A stretch of 64,000 nt of DNA from Epilithonimonas xixisoli (GCF_004365655.1 NZ_SOEO01000001.1:1426001-1490000); one strand, 5' to 3'; counted from the stretch's first letter, positions 53,016-62,645 are shown. Numbers and translations are program-made. The notes: generated by a model not told the origin, from the letters alone.

Positions 53016-53783
53016 TTATTTTTTAAAACTTAATGGATACTTTACATTACTGAAGCTATCGATACTGGCTTTCAAAGATCCTACTGCGAGTTCTGCTTTT
53101 ATGAGAATAGGAACTTTGTTTTGATCATTAGAAACCCACAAAGTAACACCTTCTTTAGCTTTGAAAACACGACCACTCATCACAGACGGTACAATTTTCA
53201 GACAATTGATTTTACCAAATTTTGTAGAAACATTTTCTGTTCCTACGACTTTTAATTGAAAAGGGAAAACCTCATCATCTATCCAGACATTCATTTTCAA
53301 AGTGCTACCTACTCTCAGATTTTCAGAAGGCTGACTTCTGAGATAATAGAAACACGAGAGTATATCCTGAATATCATTGGGAACTTTCACCGTTTTAGCA
53401 GGTCTGTCGGTATGTTTTTTATCGACTAGGACCAGCGTATTGTTGTTCGGATTGAAGGTACTTTGCAGATTTTGCGTGTAGCTTCCTTCGGATACATTTC
53501 GGACGTAGAAAAGCGGTTCTTTATTTTCATTAATATAACTTTCGTACACGTCTTCCACTTTGAAGAACGCTTTGGCTGCTCCGCTGGTTTTGCCAGTTCC
53601 CTTCACATAGAAAGCCGGCTGGCCTTTGTAAGAAGTTTTGGTGGTAGCAAGCGTTGCACTACCAGCAGTTAGAAATCCGTAGTGGACTCTGTAATTCAGA
53701 ACTTCGCCTGCATTGATATTATCGAACTGCGCCGAAACCGATGTGAAAAATAAAAAACTGATTAGAAAAAATATATTCCGCAT
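53016..53783 (-). CDS. DUF3108-like secreted protein
   Basis: This 255-residue protein has a signal peptide (IFFLISFLFFTSVSAQ) and one periplasmic beta-rich domain with INAGEVLNYRVHYGFLTAGS, IQDILSCFYYLRSQ and KEGVTLWVSNDQNKVPILIK. These blocks match the family I know as DUF3108. Function is unknown. It is monocistronic, between the SRPBCC operon and glgC. Confidence 0.85.
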   Translation of the reverse strand: MRNIFFLISFLFFTSVSAQFDNINAGEVLNYRVHYGFLTAGSATLATTKTSYKGQPAFYVKGTGKTSGAAKAFFKVEDVYESYINENKEPLFYVRNVSEGSYTQNLQSTFNPNNNTLVLVDKKHTDRPAKTVKVPNDIQDILSCFYYLRSQPSENLRVGSTLKMNVWIDDEVFPFQLKVVGTENVSTKFGKINCLKIVPSVMSGRVFKAKEGVTLWVSNDQNKVPILIKAELAVGSLKASIDSFSNVKYPLSFKK

Positions 53784-53838
53784 TATTTACTGTTTATAGT
53801 CTAAACCTTAGACAAATCTTTTGCCAAAATTAAAAAAT

Positions 53839-53866
53839 AAAACCTTCCGAAGTCCGAAAGGTTTTT
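53839..53866 (-). terminator. Terminator of the glycogen operon
   Basis: AACCTT pairs with AAGGTT around an internal CCGAAGTCCG stretch, A/T-rich on both sides, 15 nt past the glgC stop. Confidence 0.65.
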
Positions 53867-53880
53867 AATGTATGCTGTTG

Positions 53881-55149
53881 TTACATAATATTAGTTCCGT
53901 CGGGGATTACCGCATTTTTCTTCACCACTACGATGCCATCTTTGATGGAGTGCGTGTCATAATCACCGTCTGGATGGTGTTTTCCGCCAATGATTCTTAC
54001 ATTATTCCCGATATAACAGTTTTTGTCCAGAATAGCTTTGTCGATATAACAATATTTTCCAATTCCCATACTGGTGATACCATCAGCTTCGTTTTGAGCC
54101 ACTTGCTGTGCGGTTTGGTAATAATCCGCACCCATCACATAAGAATTTACAATGGTAGAACCTCTGTCGATCCTCGTTCTGTTTCCGATGATGCAATTAT
54201 CAATCTTATCTGCCAAAATGATACAGCCGTCTCCAAAAATCGTTTTGCTTACATATGATCCATTGACTTTGGAAGGTGGAAGCATTCTGGCTCTGGTGTA
54301 AATAGGATTGGAACTGAACAAGTTGAACTGTGGCAAATCTTGCGCAAGATCCAAATTGGCTTCGTAAAAAGACTCAATCGTACCAATGTCTGTCCAATAG
54401 CCATCATATTGATAACTTAGTACACTGTAATTCCCAATAGATGCCGGAATGAAATCTTTACCAAAGTCATCACCCTCGTGCTCATTAAACAATTTCCTCA
54501 ACACATTTTTGCTAAAGACATAGATTCCCATAGAAGCCAAATATTCTTTGCCTTGTGCTTTGCTCTCTTCACCTGTATCGGAGCTCCAGTCCTGAAGAAT
54601 ATCCAGTCCTGGTTTTTCTGTAAAAGCTGTGATATTGCTATCTTCATCTGCTTTCATAATTCCGAATCCTGTAGCATCTTTTGCTGTCACCGGGATGGTT
54701 GCAATGGTAATATCGCCGCCATTCTTCTTATGAAACTCTATCATTTCCTTGAAATCCATCTGGTAGAGCTGATCTCCGGAAAGAATCAAAATATATTCGT
54801 ACTCGTACTTTTCCAAATGCTTCATCGTCTGGCGAACCGCATCTGCCGTTCCCTGATACCAGTTTTCGTTTTCAACATTTTGCTCCGCAGCCAAGATATC
54901 TACAAATCCTTTGCTGAAAATATCAAAGTGATACGAGTTTTTGATATGGGAATTCAAAGAGGCTGAGTTGAACTGGGTAAGCACCAAAATCCTGTTGAGC
55001 CCAGAGTTGAGACAGTTAGAAATGGGAATATCTACCAATCTGTATTTCCCAGCAATGGGAACTGCTGGTTTGGACCTGCTGTAAGTCAATGGGAACAATC
55101 TGCTTCCTCTGCCGCCGCCTAGTACAATAGAAATAACACTTTCCTTCAT
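53881..55149 (-). CDS. glgC: Glucose-1-phosphate adenylyltransferase (ADP-glucose pyrophosphorylase)
   Basis: This 422-residue enzyme makes ADP-glucose for glycogen. The nucleotidyltransferase domain starts SIVLGGGRGSRLFPLT and has PAVPIAGKYRLVDIPISNC and DQLYQMDF, followed by a left-handed beta-helix C-terminal part (GDGCIILADKIDNCIIGNR, then GKYCYIDKAILDKNCYIG). Last gene of the glgB-glgA-glgC cluster, 166 nt after glgA. Confidence 0.95.
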   Translation of the reverse strand: MKESVISIVLGGGRGSRLFPLTYSRSKPAVPIAGKYRLVDIPISNCLNSGLNRILVLTQFNSASLNSHIKNSYHFDIFSKGFVDILAAEQNVENENWYQGTADAVRQTMKHLEKYEYEYILILSGDQLYQMDFKEMIEFHKKNGGDITIATIPVTAKDATGFGIMKADEDSNITAFTEKPGLDILQDWSSDTGEESKAQGKEYLASMGIYVFSKNVLRKLFNEHEGDDFGKDFIPASIGNYSVLSYQYDGYWTDIGTIESFYEANLDLAQDLPQFNLFSSNPIYTRARMLPPSKVNGSYVSKTIFGDGCIILADKIDNCIIGNRTRIDRGSTIVNSYVMGADYYQTAQQVAQNEADGITSMGIGKYCYIDKAILDKNCYIGNNVRIIGGKHHPDGDYDTHSIKDGIVVVKKNAVIPDGTNIM

Positions 55150-55315
55150 AAATTGTATTTTTTGTTTTCAAAAGTTATGGCTGTCATTATTTTAATTGTT
55201 ACTGCTATTAAAATAATTGAGACAATGGTATAACTCTGTTTGGTTACTATTTTATTTTGATTAAAGTTAATTAATGTTTATGAATTTCAAACTAATATTT
55301 ATCACAAAAAAACCA

Positions 55316-56722
55316 TTAATAATGATAAAGTTGCGTATAATTCTGCGCTGACTTTTCCCAAGAGAAATCGAATGACATATTGTTATAGATCAAACCTTTC
55401 ATCAGGTCTTTCTGGCTGTAGATATGCAATGCTCTTTTGATAGCGTGTACAGCGTCTTCTGCCCCAGCATTGGTAAAATTGAGTCCACTGCCGCCTGTAG
55501 AAATATCCTGCACGGTATCGCGCAAACCACCAGTATATCTTACCATCGGGATGGTTCCATAGCGCATCGAGTACATTTGATTTAGTCCACAAGGTTCTAC
55601 CCTGCTTGGCATTAGCAAGAAATCTGCCGAAGCGTAGATTTGATGCGACAAATATTCTTTATAACCCAAATCCAGCGCAAAATTGATACTGAATCTGTGC
55701 TGAAGTTCCTTCAATCTATTTTCGATGTGCTGATTTCCTGAACCCAAAACAATGATGTTCAAAGAGCCGTTGGTTTCCTGAATGCTTTTTTCGATAATGT
55801 CTGGCAGTAAATCTGCGCCTTTTTCTCCGGCAAATCTACCAATGAATCCAAATAGCGGAAGATGAGGATTGAGACCATATTCTGCACAGATCACCCGCTT
55901 GTTTTCCCATTTGCCTTCCTCTGCATAGTCTTTGTTATAATTAAATTTCAGCATATCATCCCTTTCCGGATCCCAAACCTCGGTGTCAATTCCGTTAATG
56001 ATTCCAAAGGCTTTTTGACGTTCCTGATTCATAAGCGGTTCTAAACCTTGGAAACTGTAGAACAACTCTTCCAGATAACCGCCAGAAACTGCATTGAAGG
56101 CATTGCAAGTTTTTATCATCGTTGCCATTGGATTGATCCTGCCATTCCAATCCAGAAGTCCGGATTTCCAACCGTCAAAGTGTGGGAGAAAGCTGGACAT
56201 CTTCCAATCCATGCTGCCTTGATACTCTCCATTATGAATGGTTCCGATGGTTTTAACACCTTTCAGAAAGCTAAATTCATAACAATTGTTTATCATAAAT
56301 GGCACCAGTCCGGTGTGATAATCATGGCAATGCAGCACATCTGGCCGAATGCGCATCGCACTGAGCCAATGCAAAACTCCGTGTTGGAAGGCGATAAACT
56401 GCTCACTCTCATCCCAATAGCCATAGACATTTTCTCTATCTAGAAGACCAGGAATCTTCACCAAAAACAAATCAAAGCCCAGGGACTTATGCTTCTCCCG
56501 GAAAACCTGAACCTGATACATATGAGAAGACTGGTGAATAAAACCATCGAACACAACTTCAAAATCGTGGTTGTAGAAAAATGGTTTGTTGTACCAAGGC
56601 ATTATAACGCTGGCATCCAAGCCCATTTTGTTCTGATATTTTGGTAAAGCGCCCACCACATCGGCCAGTCCACCGACTTTTGCGACAGGATAGCACTCCA
56701 TAGAAAGGTGAAATATTTTCAT
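55316..56722 (-). CDS. glgA: Glycogen synthase
   Basis: This 468-residue GT5 enzyme extends alpha-1,4-glucan from ADP-glucose. Seen are the sugar-nucleotide-binding KVGGLADVVGALPKY (15-29), GTIHNGEYQGS, IGRFAGEKGADLLPDIIEKS and the C-terminal PSRVEPCGLNQMYSMRYGT with the catalytic-site glutamate. It lies between glgB and glgC on the same strand. Confidence 0.95.
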   Translation of the reverse strand: MKIFHLSMECYPVAKVGGLADVVGALPKYQNKMGLDASVIMPWYNKPFFYNHDFEVVFDGFIHQSSHMYQVQVFREKHKSLGFDLFLVKIPGLLDRENVYGYWDESEQFIAFQHGVLHWLSAMRIRPDVLHCHDYHTGLVPFMINNCYEFSFLKGVKTIGTIHNGEYQGSMDWKMSSFLPHFDGWKSGLLDWNGRINPMATMIKTCNAFNAVSGGYLEELFYSFQGLEPLMNQERQKAFGIINGIDTEVWDPERDDMLKFNYNKDYAEEGKWENKRVICAEYGLNPHLPLFGFIGRFAGEKGADLLPDIIEKSIQETNGSLNIIVLGSGNQHIENRLKELQHRFSINFALDLGYKEYLSHQIYASADFLLMPSRVEPCGLNQMYSMRYGTIPMVRYTGGLRDTVQDISTGGSGLNFTNAGAEDAVHAIKRALHIYSQKDLMKGLIYNNMSFDFSWEKSAQNYTQLYHY

Positions 56723-56756
56723 ATTAATTTTCTATTTTTTTATTAGTTTTTAAAGT

Positions 56757-56780
56757 CTTCGACTCCGCTCAGACTGACAT
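56757..56780. repeat. Dispersed CTGAGCGGAGTCGAAG repeat, copy 2 (inverted)
   Basis: CTTCGACTCCGCTCAGACTG and ACAT here are the reverse complement of the core at 16273-16294, including the CTCAGACTGACAT half seen there. It lies in the glgB-glgA gap. Confidence 0.7.
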
Positions 56781-56844
56781 TGTTTCAATTTAATCTCTTA
56801 CTATCTAAAATTAGCAGCATCAAATATTCTTGATTGTGATCTTA

Positions 56845-58803
56845 CTATCTCAGCTTATTTTTGTTTTTATTAATCTTAATTTTTTTTGCAACTGGCTTCG
56901 CAATTTTTGATTGTTTCAAAACCAAACCAGATAAGGGCGGTAATCTTAGAATGATAGAATTCTCGCGATTGTCCCAACCTTCCTTCAACTCTTGAGAAAC
57001 ATTGGCCTCTATTCCACTTCCGCTGTATTTTGCGTCATCGGAATTCAGAATAACTTCCCATTTTGAATCTTTCTCAACTCCGATTCTGTAATCGAAACTA
57101 TTTGGGGTCAGATTTAAAACCGTCATTATAACTTCCTTGTCTTCTTTGCTTTTTCTAAGATAGATAAAGATAGAGTTATCTCTGTCATCTGCATTCACCC
57201 ATTCATATCCGTTTGGTGAAAACTGCTGTTCGTACAATGCTGGATGCGATTTGTAAAGCAAATTAAGATCTCTTACAAAATTCTGAAGGTTTTTATGAAT
57301 CGGATATTCCAGCAAATGCCAATCGAGGGATGTTGTGAAATTCCATTCGTTGGTTTGGGCAATCTCATCACCCATAAAGAGTAATTTCGCACCAGGATTT
57401 GTGAACATATAAACGTACATCGCACGCAGGTTCGCAAACTTTTGCCACTCATCGCCCGGCATTTTGTAGATCAAACTGCTTTTACCGTGAACCACCTCAT
57501 CGTGCGAAAGTGGCATCATATAATTTTCATTATACATATATACACTTGTGAAGGTGATCTTGTTGTGATGATACTTCCTGTTGATTGGATCTTCTTTGAA
57601 ATAATCTAAGGTGTCGTGCATCCATCCCATCATCCATTTCATTCCGAAACCGATGCCGTCTTCGTGAACAGGTTTTGTGAGCCTTGGAAAATCTGAACTT
57701 TCTTCAGCAATCGTCTGCACATCTGGAAATTCTCCGTAAACTGCAATGTTAAAATCCTGAAGAAACTGTTTCGCCTCCAGATTGACATTGGTTCCGTAGA
57801 TGTTTGGTTCCCATTCGCCTTCGTTTCTGGAATAGTCCAGATGAAGCATCGATGTCACCGCATCAACTCTTAAACCATCGGCGTGATAACGATCCAGCCA
57901 AAAGATGGCGTTTGATATTAAAAATGATTTGACTTCTGGTCTTCCATAATTGAAAATATAAGACTTCCAATCGGGATGGAAACCTTTTCTCGGATCTTCG
58001 TGTTCGTACAAAAACGATCCGTCAAAACGATGCAAACCATTGGCGTCGCCTGGAAAATGGGACGGTACCCAATCTAAGAAAACACCGATATTATTTTTAT
58101 GAAGTTCGGAAATGAGGTACATCAATTCCTGAGGTGAACCAAATCTGTTGGTCGCAGCATAAAATCCTGTAATCTGATAACCCCAACTCGGATCGTAGGG
58201 ATACTCCATAATAGGCATCAATTCTACGTGGGTAAAATTCATTGCCTTGAGGTAAGGTACCAATTTGTCTGCAATCTCGCCGTAGCTTAAATATCTTTCA
58301 GGATTTCCAGGATCGCGCATCCAAGAGCCAAGGTGGACTTCGTACACAGACATTGGCGATCCCAAGCTGTTGTATTTGGCGCGATTCTGCATCCAATCTT
58401 TGTCTTCCCATTCGTGCCAAGTCGTACAAACGACAGAGCCTGCTTGCAATGCTTTTTCAAAACAAAGTGCATAAGGATCTGCTTTTTCCAGAAGAATGCC
58501 TGTGTTTGTTCGAATGCCGTATTTGTAAACTTCACCAAAATCAAGACCTGGGATAAAACCTTCCCAAATCCCAGACTGGTCCCAACGTCCTACCAATTGA
58601 TGTGAGAAAGAATTCCATTGGTTGAAATTTCCAATCACAGAAACCTCCGTTGCCGTGGGTGCCCAAACCGAGAAGTACACTCCGGAAACGCCACCTACCT
58701 CTACTTTGTGAGAACCAAACTTCTCGTAGAGTCTAGTGTGTTTTCCCGAACGGAAAAGATAAATATCAAAATCGGAAAAAAGAGAATAAGGCTGAACCGT
58801 CAT
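56845..58803 (-). CDS. glgB: 1,4-alpha-glucan branching enzyme
   Basis: This 652-residue GH13 enzyme introduces alpha-1,6 branches into glycogen. The N-terminal carbohydrate-binding part (GVSGVYFSVWAPTATEVSVI) is followed by the GH13 barrel with the catalytic Asp in DGLRVDAVTSMLHLDYS, the catalytic Glu region TIAEESSDFP and PLSHDEVVHGKSS. The C-terminal beta domain ends in a Lys-rich tail. It is the first gene of the cluster, which has no glgP or glgX here. Confidence 0.95.
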   Translation of the reverse strand: MTVQPYSLFSDFDIYLFRSGKHTRLYEKFGSHKVEVGGVSGVYFSVWAPTATEVSVIGNFNQWNSFSHQLVGRWDQSGIWEGFIPGLDFGEVYKYGIRTNTGILLEKADPYALCFEKALQAGSVVCTTWHEWEDKDWMQNRAKYNSLGSPMSVYEVHLGSWMRDPGNPERYLSYGEIADKLVPYLKAMNFTHVELMPIMEYPYDPSWGYQITGFYAATNRFGSPQELMYLISELHKNNIGVFLDWVPSHFPGDANGLHRFDGSFLYEHEDPRKGFHPDWKSYIFNYGRPEVKSFLISNAIFWLDRYHADGLRVDAVTSMLHLDYSRNEGEWEPNIYGTNVNLEAKQFLQDFNIAVYGEFPDVQTIAEESSDFPRLTKPVHEDGIGFGMKWMMGWMHDTLDYFKEDPINRKYHHNKITFTSVYMYNENYMMPLSHDEVVHGKSSLIYKMPGDEWQKFANLRAMYVYMFTNPGAKLLFMGDEIAQTNEWNFTTSLDWHLLEYPIHKNLQNFVRDLNLLYKSHPALYEQQFSPNGYEWVNADDRDNSIFIYLRKSKEDKEVIMTVLNLTPNSFDYRIGVEKDSKWEVILNSDDAKYSGSGIEANVSQELKEGWDNRENSIILRLPPLSGLVLKQSKIAKPVAKKIKINKNKNKLR

Positions 58804-58939
58804 AGATTATAGTTGATGAATGCTGATTGATAAATGATAATGAACCATTTATAATACCTTTACCAAGATAGCAATATTAATCGTTACATAGTAAAAAAGT
58901 TTTTGTTAAATAGTATTAAAGTTTTTAAGGTTTGCCTAT

Positions 58940-58990
58940 GGTGGTAGAACCAGCCCATCCGTGAGCGGACACCCTTCCAGAGGAGTGGAA
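58940..58990. repeat. Decayed dispersed repeat abutting a gene end
   Basis: On the minus strand the sequence reads TTCCACTCCTCTGGAAGGGT then GTCCGCTCACGGATGGGCTG and GTTCTACCACC. The first block resembles a repeat I remember from Flavobacteriia (TTCCACTCCTCTGGAGGGGT followed by GGTGG), but this recall could not be checked. It starts two nucleotides past the stop of the adjoining gene. Confidence 0.45.
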
Positions 58991-58992
58991 TT

Positions 58993-59715
58993 TTAGTCTT
59001 GTATTTTCTTTGCCCAAAGGTAGGTGCCGGTGTGCTTTTGCTCTTCTGCTATATTATTTTTGCCTGACGTATAGCTGATGGTTGCGATAACGAGTGCCCA
59101 AAAAGCATCTTTCGGCATATCAAATACCCAATCTTGTGCTGGGACATTTTTGTTTTTTTCTAAATCCAATGAAAGTGATGAAAGAATGTTTGCTTCTGGA
59201 TTTTTCTGATTAGGGTCTATCGTAAAGGCATACATCTTTAGATTCGCCCACTCGGCATTCCGCGGAAGTTTTATCTGTTTGCCTAAAGTTAGCTGAGGGA
59301 TTTTGACTGTCATTACCTGATCAGCATCAAGATCATAATCCGGATAGAAGTTGGTGGCCTTTTCCCAATCCCAATCGTTATTGAATATCGTGCCGACCAT
59401 CGGTTGGGGATTGGTATATTGTATCGAGCTCTCGCCTTGCGCATCTATGGTCTGAACCATTGTTTTCTGGATTCTTGTGCGATGATTGACGACAAAACAA
59501 TGGTAGTTGCGGATGTATATCTTCTCTGTAATTGCCTGACGCACTGCTCTATCCTGATTGCTGTTTTGCCCGTAGGCAACAGCGGCATTTTCTGAATTGG
59601 GCGACTGATTATATGTCTTGGATTTTTGCTGGACGTGGAGTTTCCCGTTTTTGTTTACAAATATGAAATTGCCAATTGCACCGCTAAGGTTGCCGTTCTT
59701 CTTTAGTTTTGCCAT
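58993..59715 (-). CDS. Hypothetical protein with an N-terminal GxxGNxxF motif
   Basis: I do not know a function for this 240-residue protein. The first 60 residues (KKNGNLSGAIGNFIFVNKNG, then KLHVQQKSKTYNQSPNSENA) resemble the start of DUF6266-like Bacteroidetes proteins, in which a GxVGNxV strand is followed by a basic patch. No signal peptide is seen. It is downstream of the tyrosine recombinase on the same strand, and four phased repeats lie in its upstream region, so it may be the cargo of a recombinase-linked cassette. Confidence 0.6.
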   Translation of the reverse strand: MAKLKKNGNLSGAIGNFIFVNKNGKLHVQQKSKTYNQSPNSENAAVAYGQNSNQDRAVRQAITEKIYIRNYHCFVVNHRTRIQKTMVQTIDAQGESSIQYTNPQPMVGTIFNNDWDWEKATNFYPDYDLDADQVMTVKIPQLTLGKQIKLPRNAEWANLKMYAFTIDPNQKNPEANILSSLSLDLEKNKNVPAQDWVFDMPKDAFWALVIATISYTSGKNNIAEEQKHTGTYLWAKKIQD

Positions 59716-59818
59716 CTTTTTTGTGTATTTGTTTAGGTTTGTGTATGCTTTGTTCGTCCATTGTTCGAATTAACAGCGTTTGAAAGCCATATCAGCTCGA
59801 GCCTAAAACCATAGATCT

Positions 59819-59858
59819 ATTGGACTTCTATTGGACTCTAATGGACTTTTATTGGACT
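59819..59858. repeat. Four helically phased ATTGGACT repeats
   Basis: ATTGGACT, or once AATGGACT, occurs at 59819, 59830, 59840 and 59851. The spacings of 11, 10 and 11 bp match one helical turn, so all four copies face the same side of the DNA. They lie between the recombinase stop (59935) and the start of the next gene (59715). Confidence 0.9.
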
Positions 59859-59934
59859 ATGCTCTTTTGGAATACGGTGGGCGAGCTGGGGAGGGTTTTG
59901 TAAAGTTAAGGAATTTCCGGATATTTTTGTTATT

Positions 59935-61002
59935 TTATAAAAAATCCAGTGGACTTTTCACTTTAGCTTTAGATACATCTGTAATATGTGTGTAAATCTG
60001 TGTTGTTTTGATAGAGTTATGTCCCAAAAGTTCTTGCAAAAAGCGAATATCTGCACCACTCTCCATCAAATGTGTGGCATAGGAATGGCGCAAACCGTGC
60101 ACACCGATGGTTTTGTTGATCTTGGCCTTTCTCATCGCCTGCTTGAAGACGCTCTGCACACTTCTAACCGTGTAGGCACCGCCGTACTGCCCTTCGAAGA
60201 GAAAATCTTTTGGGCGATATTCTTTGTAATAACTTCGGAGCAGTGTCAGTATAGACTCGGGCAAATTGGTATATCTGTCTTTTTTACCTTTGGCTCCGGC
60301 AATGAGGACCAGCATATTCCCACTATTGATATGCTCTACCTTGAGGTTCACAATCTCGCTCACACGCAATCCCATCCCGTAGCAGAGCTTGAGCATCAAG
60401 AGATGTTTTTGATTGACGGTGTTCTCAAAAATTTTTCTGACCTCTGCCTGTGACAGCATTTTGGGAAGTAGTTTTGGTGATTTGGGGCGCGGGATCTCAA
60501 AAAACATTTTGGATTTTTTGCGTACCTGCTCGAAATAGAATTTTACCGCATTGATCCTGCTATTCAAATGGTTTTCTTTGATTTTTTCTTTGTCGAGACA
60601 ATATAGGAAATAATCTTTCAGCCTATCTTCTGAAAGATCGTCTACCGGGAAATTTTTGAGAATCCGAAGCAGATGTGCAAACTCTGTGACGTAGGTGCGG
60701 ATGGTATTTTTGCTGTAGGCCTTTAGCTTAAGATAATCTATATAATCTGAGAAAGCTTTTTGGTTTACCGGCTCAATCTCGGAGCGTATTTGGCTTCCCC
60801 ACTCTTCCCGATCCAGCTTCAGTGCGTCCCTCACGGTAGGGAGATCTGGCAAGTGCCAAGCCTTGTTGGTATTGCTCCACTTAGAAGATGGGAATGCTTT
60901 GCGAAGCTCCTGGATCAAGACATCTTTTTTTTCGAAACGGATCCAAATGACGTTTTTGTCTCTGTGATTTCCAAAGCTGAAATTGTATAAATTTAAATTC
61001 AT
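59935..61002 (-). CDS. Tyrosine recombinase, XerC/XerD-like
   Basis: This 355-residue recombinase has an extra N-terminal domain (about 15-65, with WSNTNKAWHLP), a SAM-like core-binding domain (85-165) and a C-terminal catalytic domain with the full set: Arg213 in GLRVSEIV, Lys in GKKDR, His302-x-x-Arg305 in HGLRHSYATHL, His328 in LGHNS and the nucleophile Tyr337 in QIYTHI. The ATG at 61002 is chosen over the preceding GTG. The N-terminal domain separates it from housekeeping Xer proteins and favours a cassette or element recombinase. Confidence 0.9.
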   Translation of the reverse strand: MNLNLYNFSFGNHRDKNVIWIRFEKKDVLIQELRKAFPSSKWSNTNKAWHLPDLPTVRDALKLDREEWGSQIRSEIEPVNQKAFSDYIDYLKLKAYSKNTIRTYVTEFAHLLRILKNFPVDDLSEDRLKDYFLYCLDKEKIKENHLNSRINAVKFYFEQVRKKSKMFFEIPRPKSPKLLPKMLSQAEVRKIFENTVNQKHLLMLKLCYGMGLRVSEIVNLKVEHINSGNMLVLIAGAKGKKDRYTNLPESILTLLRSYYKEYRPKDFLFEGQYGGAYTVRSVQSVFKQAMRKAKINKTIGVHGLRHSYATHLMESGADIRFLQELLGHNSIKTTQIYTHITDVSKAKVKSPLDFL

Positions 61003-61005
61003 CAC

Positions 61006-61419
61006 CTAAAAATTTATTATTCGCATTCTCAATAGAAATAAACAAATCTGGAGTAAAGAGGAGAAAAAATCTATTCATAATGCGAAGTATAAAAATAATA
61101 AAAAAACCAATAAGAGAGGAATTTTATTGAAAATATCAATTTAATTTGTTGAATTGCTAGACTTTCGTATATTTGAGAGTTATACGAATAATCAAATTCA
61201 AAAATCCCATTTGCACCTAATTATACTATTAATCAAATAGTTACAAAATAAACAAACGCAGATTAAAGCATAAAAAAGCAAGGAAATGTTAGGTTTGTTG
61301 TACTAAAAGTTGTACCTTAGTACTCGGTTGCATCGCTTTGAAACATACAGTAAATCAATGGTTTCATCCAATTGCACTCGTTGAGTTTAGTAAGTACAAC
61401 AATCAAATACTTCTTTATT
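61006..61419. other. Region between two divergent recombinase genes
   Basis: No gene is supported. It is AT-rich on the left, and contains an inverted repeat GTACTAA / TTAGTAC (61300-61323). The base composition becomes less AT-rich near the start of the second recombinase gene, consistent with an element boundary within this region. Confidence 0.5.
61300..61323. promoter_or_regulatory. Inverted repeat near a recombinase gene
   Basis: GTACTAA (61300-61306) faces TTAGTAC (61317-61323) across 10 nt, with two extra TTGTAC words overlapping it. It lies about 97 nt before the integrase start and might be part of an attachment site or an operator. Confidence 0.4.
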
Positions 61420-62637
61420 ATGGCTTCAATTAAATTAGTACTGCGTACACAGCAGGAAGATGCCACAGGTCAAAGCCCTATTTACATTCGGTTGATTAAA
61501 GACCGTAAAGCCAAATTTGTAGCAACCGGCGTTAAAGCCAAAGCAAGCGAATGGGATGATGAAAAGCAAAGGTTAAAGAAAAATTATACCAACAGTGCCA
61601 GGATGAATGCTTTCCTTTCGCAAAAGGTAGCCGATGCAGAAGCACAGGTAGCCGACCACGAACGCACCAAAAAATCAGTTTCGGCACGAAAACTTAAAGA
61701 AGCTATTAAAGGCAAAACAGACCCTAATTTCTTCGAGTATTGCGAAAAGAGGTTGGAAGTATTGAAAGGCATTGTTTCTTACCGTACCACCGTTATTTAT
61801 GGCGTTTACATCAATAAGTTTCAAAAATTTTTAGGACATCGGGATTTCTATTTCTCGGATATCAACGTGGGTATTTTGAACGATTATGCAACCTACTGCA
61901 AAAAGAAATTGAAAAATGGCAACACCACTATTTTCAGCTCAATCAGAATTTTGAGTTTCTTTTACAACGATGCAATGGAAGAAGAATTGATTGAAATGGC
62001 ACCCTCTCCTTTCTATAAAGTCAATATTTCGAAAAGTAAGGTAGAACGCCAATACCTCAACAAAAAGCAGATTGAAGAATTGGAAAATTTAGATTTAAGC
62101 CAAAGACCTAAAGCCCAGGTGCATCGGGATATGTTTTTGTTCAGTGCCTTTGGTGGTGGTTTGCGTATCAGCGATGTGATGTTGTTGCAGTGGAAATGTT
62201 ATGACGAAGAAACCCAAAAGATTACCAAGGTTATTCAGAAAACGCAGAAACAACACAGTTTCAGATTAGGTGCAAAATCGATTGTCATTCTCAACAAATA
62301 CAAACCTAAAACGATAGACCCCGAAGCTTTTATATTTCCTGTTTTGGAGCATCCGGAAAAGATATTTGCCGATGAAATTCACAAGAGTACACGCATCCGT
62401 TCCAAAATCCGTTTGGGCGATGTGCATCTGAAAAAAATGGGCGAAGATTTGAAATTGCCTTTCAACCTGCATTTCCATTTAAGCCGTCATACTTTTGCTA
62501 CCAATGCTTTGAGCAACGGAATGCGGATTGAATACGTGAGTAAATTGCTCGACCATTCTTCCATCCAACAAACACAGGTATATGCAAAAATTGTAAGCGA
62601 GGAACTGGATAATGCGGTGGATAAATACATCAACTAA
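61420..62637 (+). CDS. Bacteroidetes-type site-specific integrase
   Basis: This 405-residue tyrosine recombinase has an arm-type DNA-binding N-terminus (ASIKLVLRTQQEDATGQSPI, then FVATGVKAKASEWDDEKQRL), a SAM-like core-binding domain and a catalytic domain with Arg249 in GGGLRISD, His353-x-x-Arg356 in HLSRHTFATN, His379 in LLDHSS and Tyr388 in QVYAKI. It is typical of integrases of Bacteroidetes mobile elements. Codon use is visibly richer in GC-ending codons than upstream genes. ATG 61420 is chosen over a start 16 codons upstream. Confidence 0.9.
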   Translation: MASIKLVLRTQQEDATGQSPIYIRLIKDRKAKFVATGVKAKASEWDDEKQRLKKNYTNSARMNAFLSQKVADAEAQVADHERTKKSVSARKLKEAIKGKTDPNFFEYCEKRLEVLKGIVSYRTTVIYGVYINKFQKFLGHRDFYFSDINVGILNDYATYCKKKLKNGNTTIFSSIRILSFFYNDAMEEELIEMAPSPFYKVNISKSKVERQYLNKKQIEELENLDLSQRPKAQVHRDMFLFSAFGGGLRISDVMLLQWKCYDEETQKITKVIQKTQKQHSFRLGAKSIVILNKYKPKTIDPEAFIFPVLEHPEKIFADEIHKSTRIRSKIRLGDVHLKKMGEDLKLPFNLHFHLSRHTFATNALSNGMRIEYVSKLLDHSSIQQTQVYAKIVSEELDNAVDKYIN

Positions 62638-62645
62638 AATACCGA

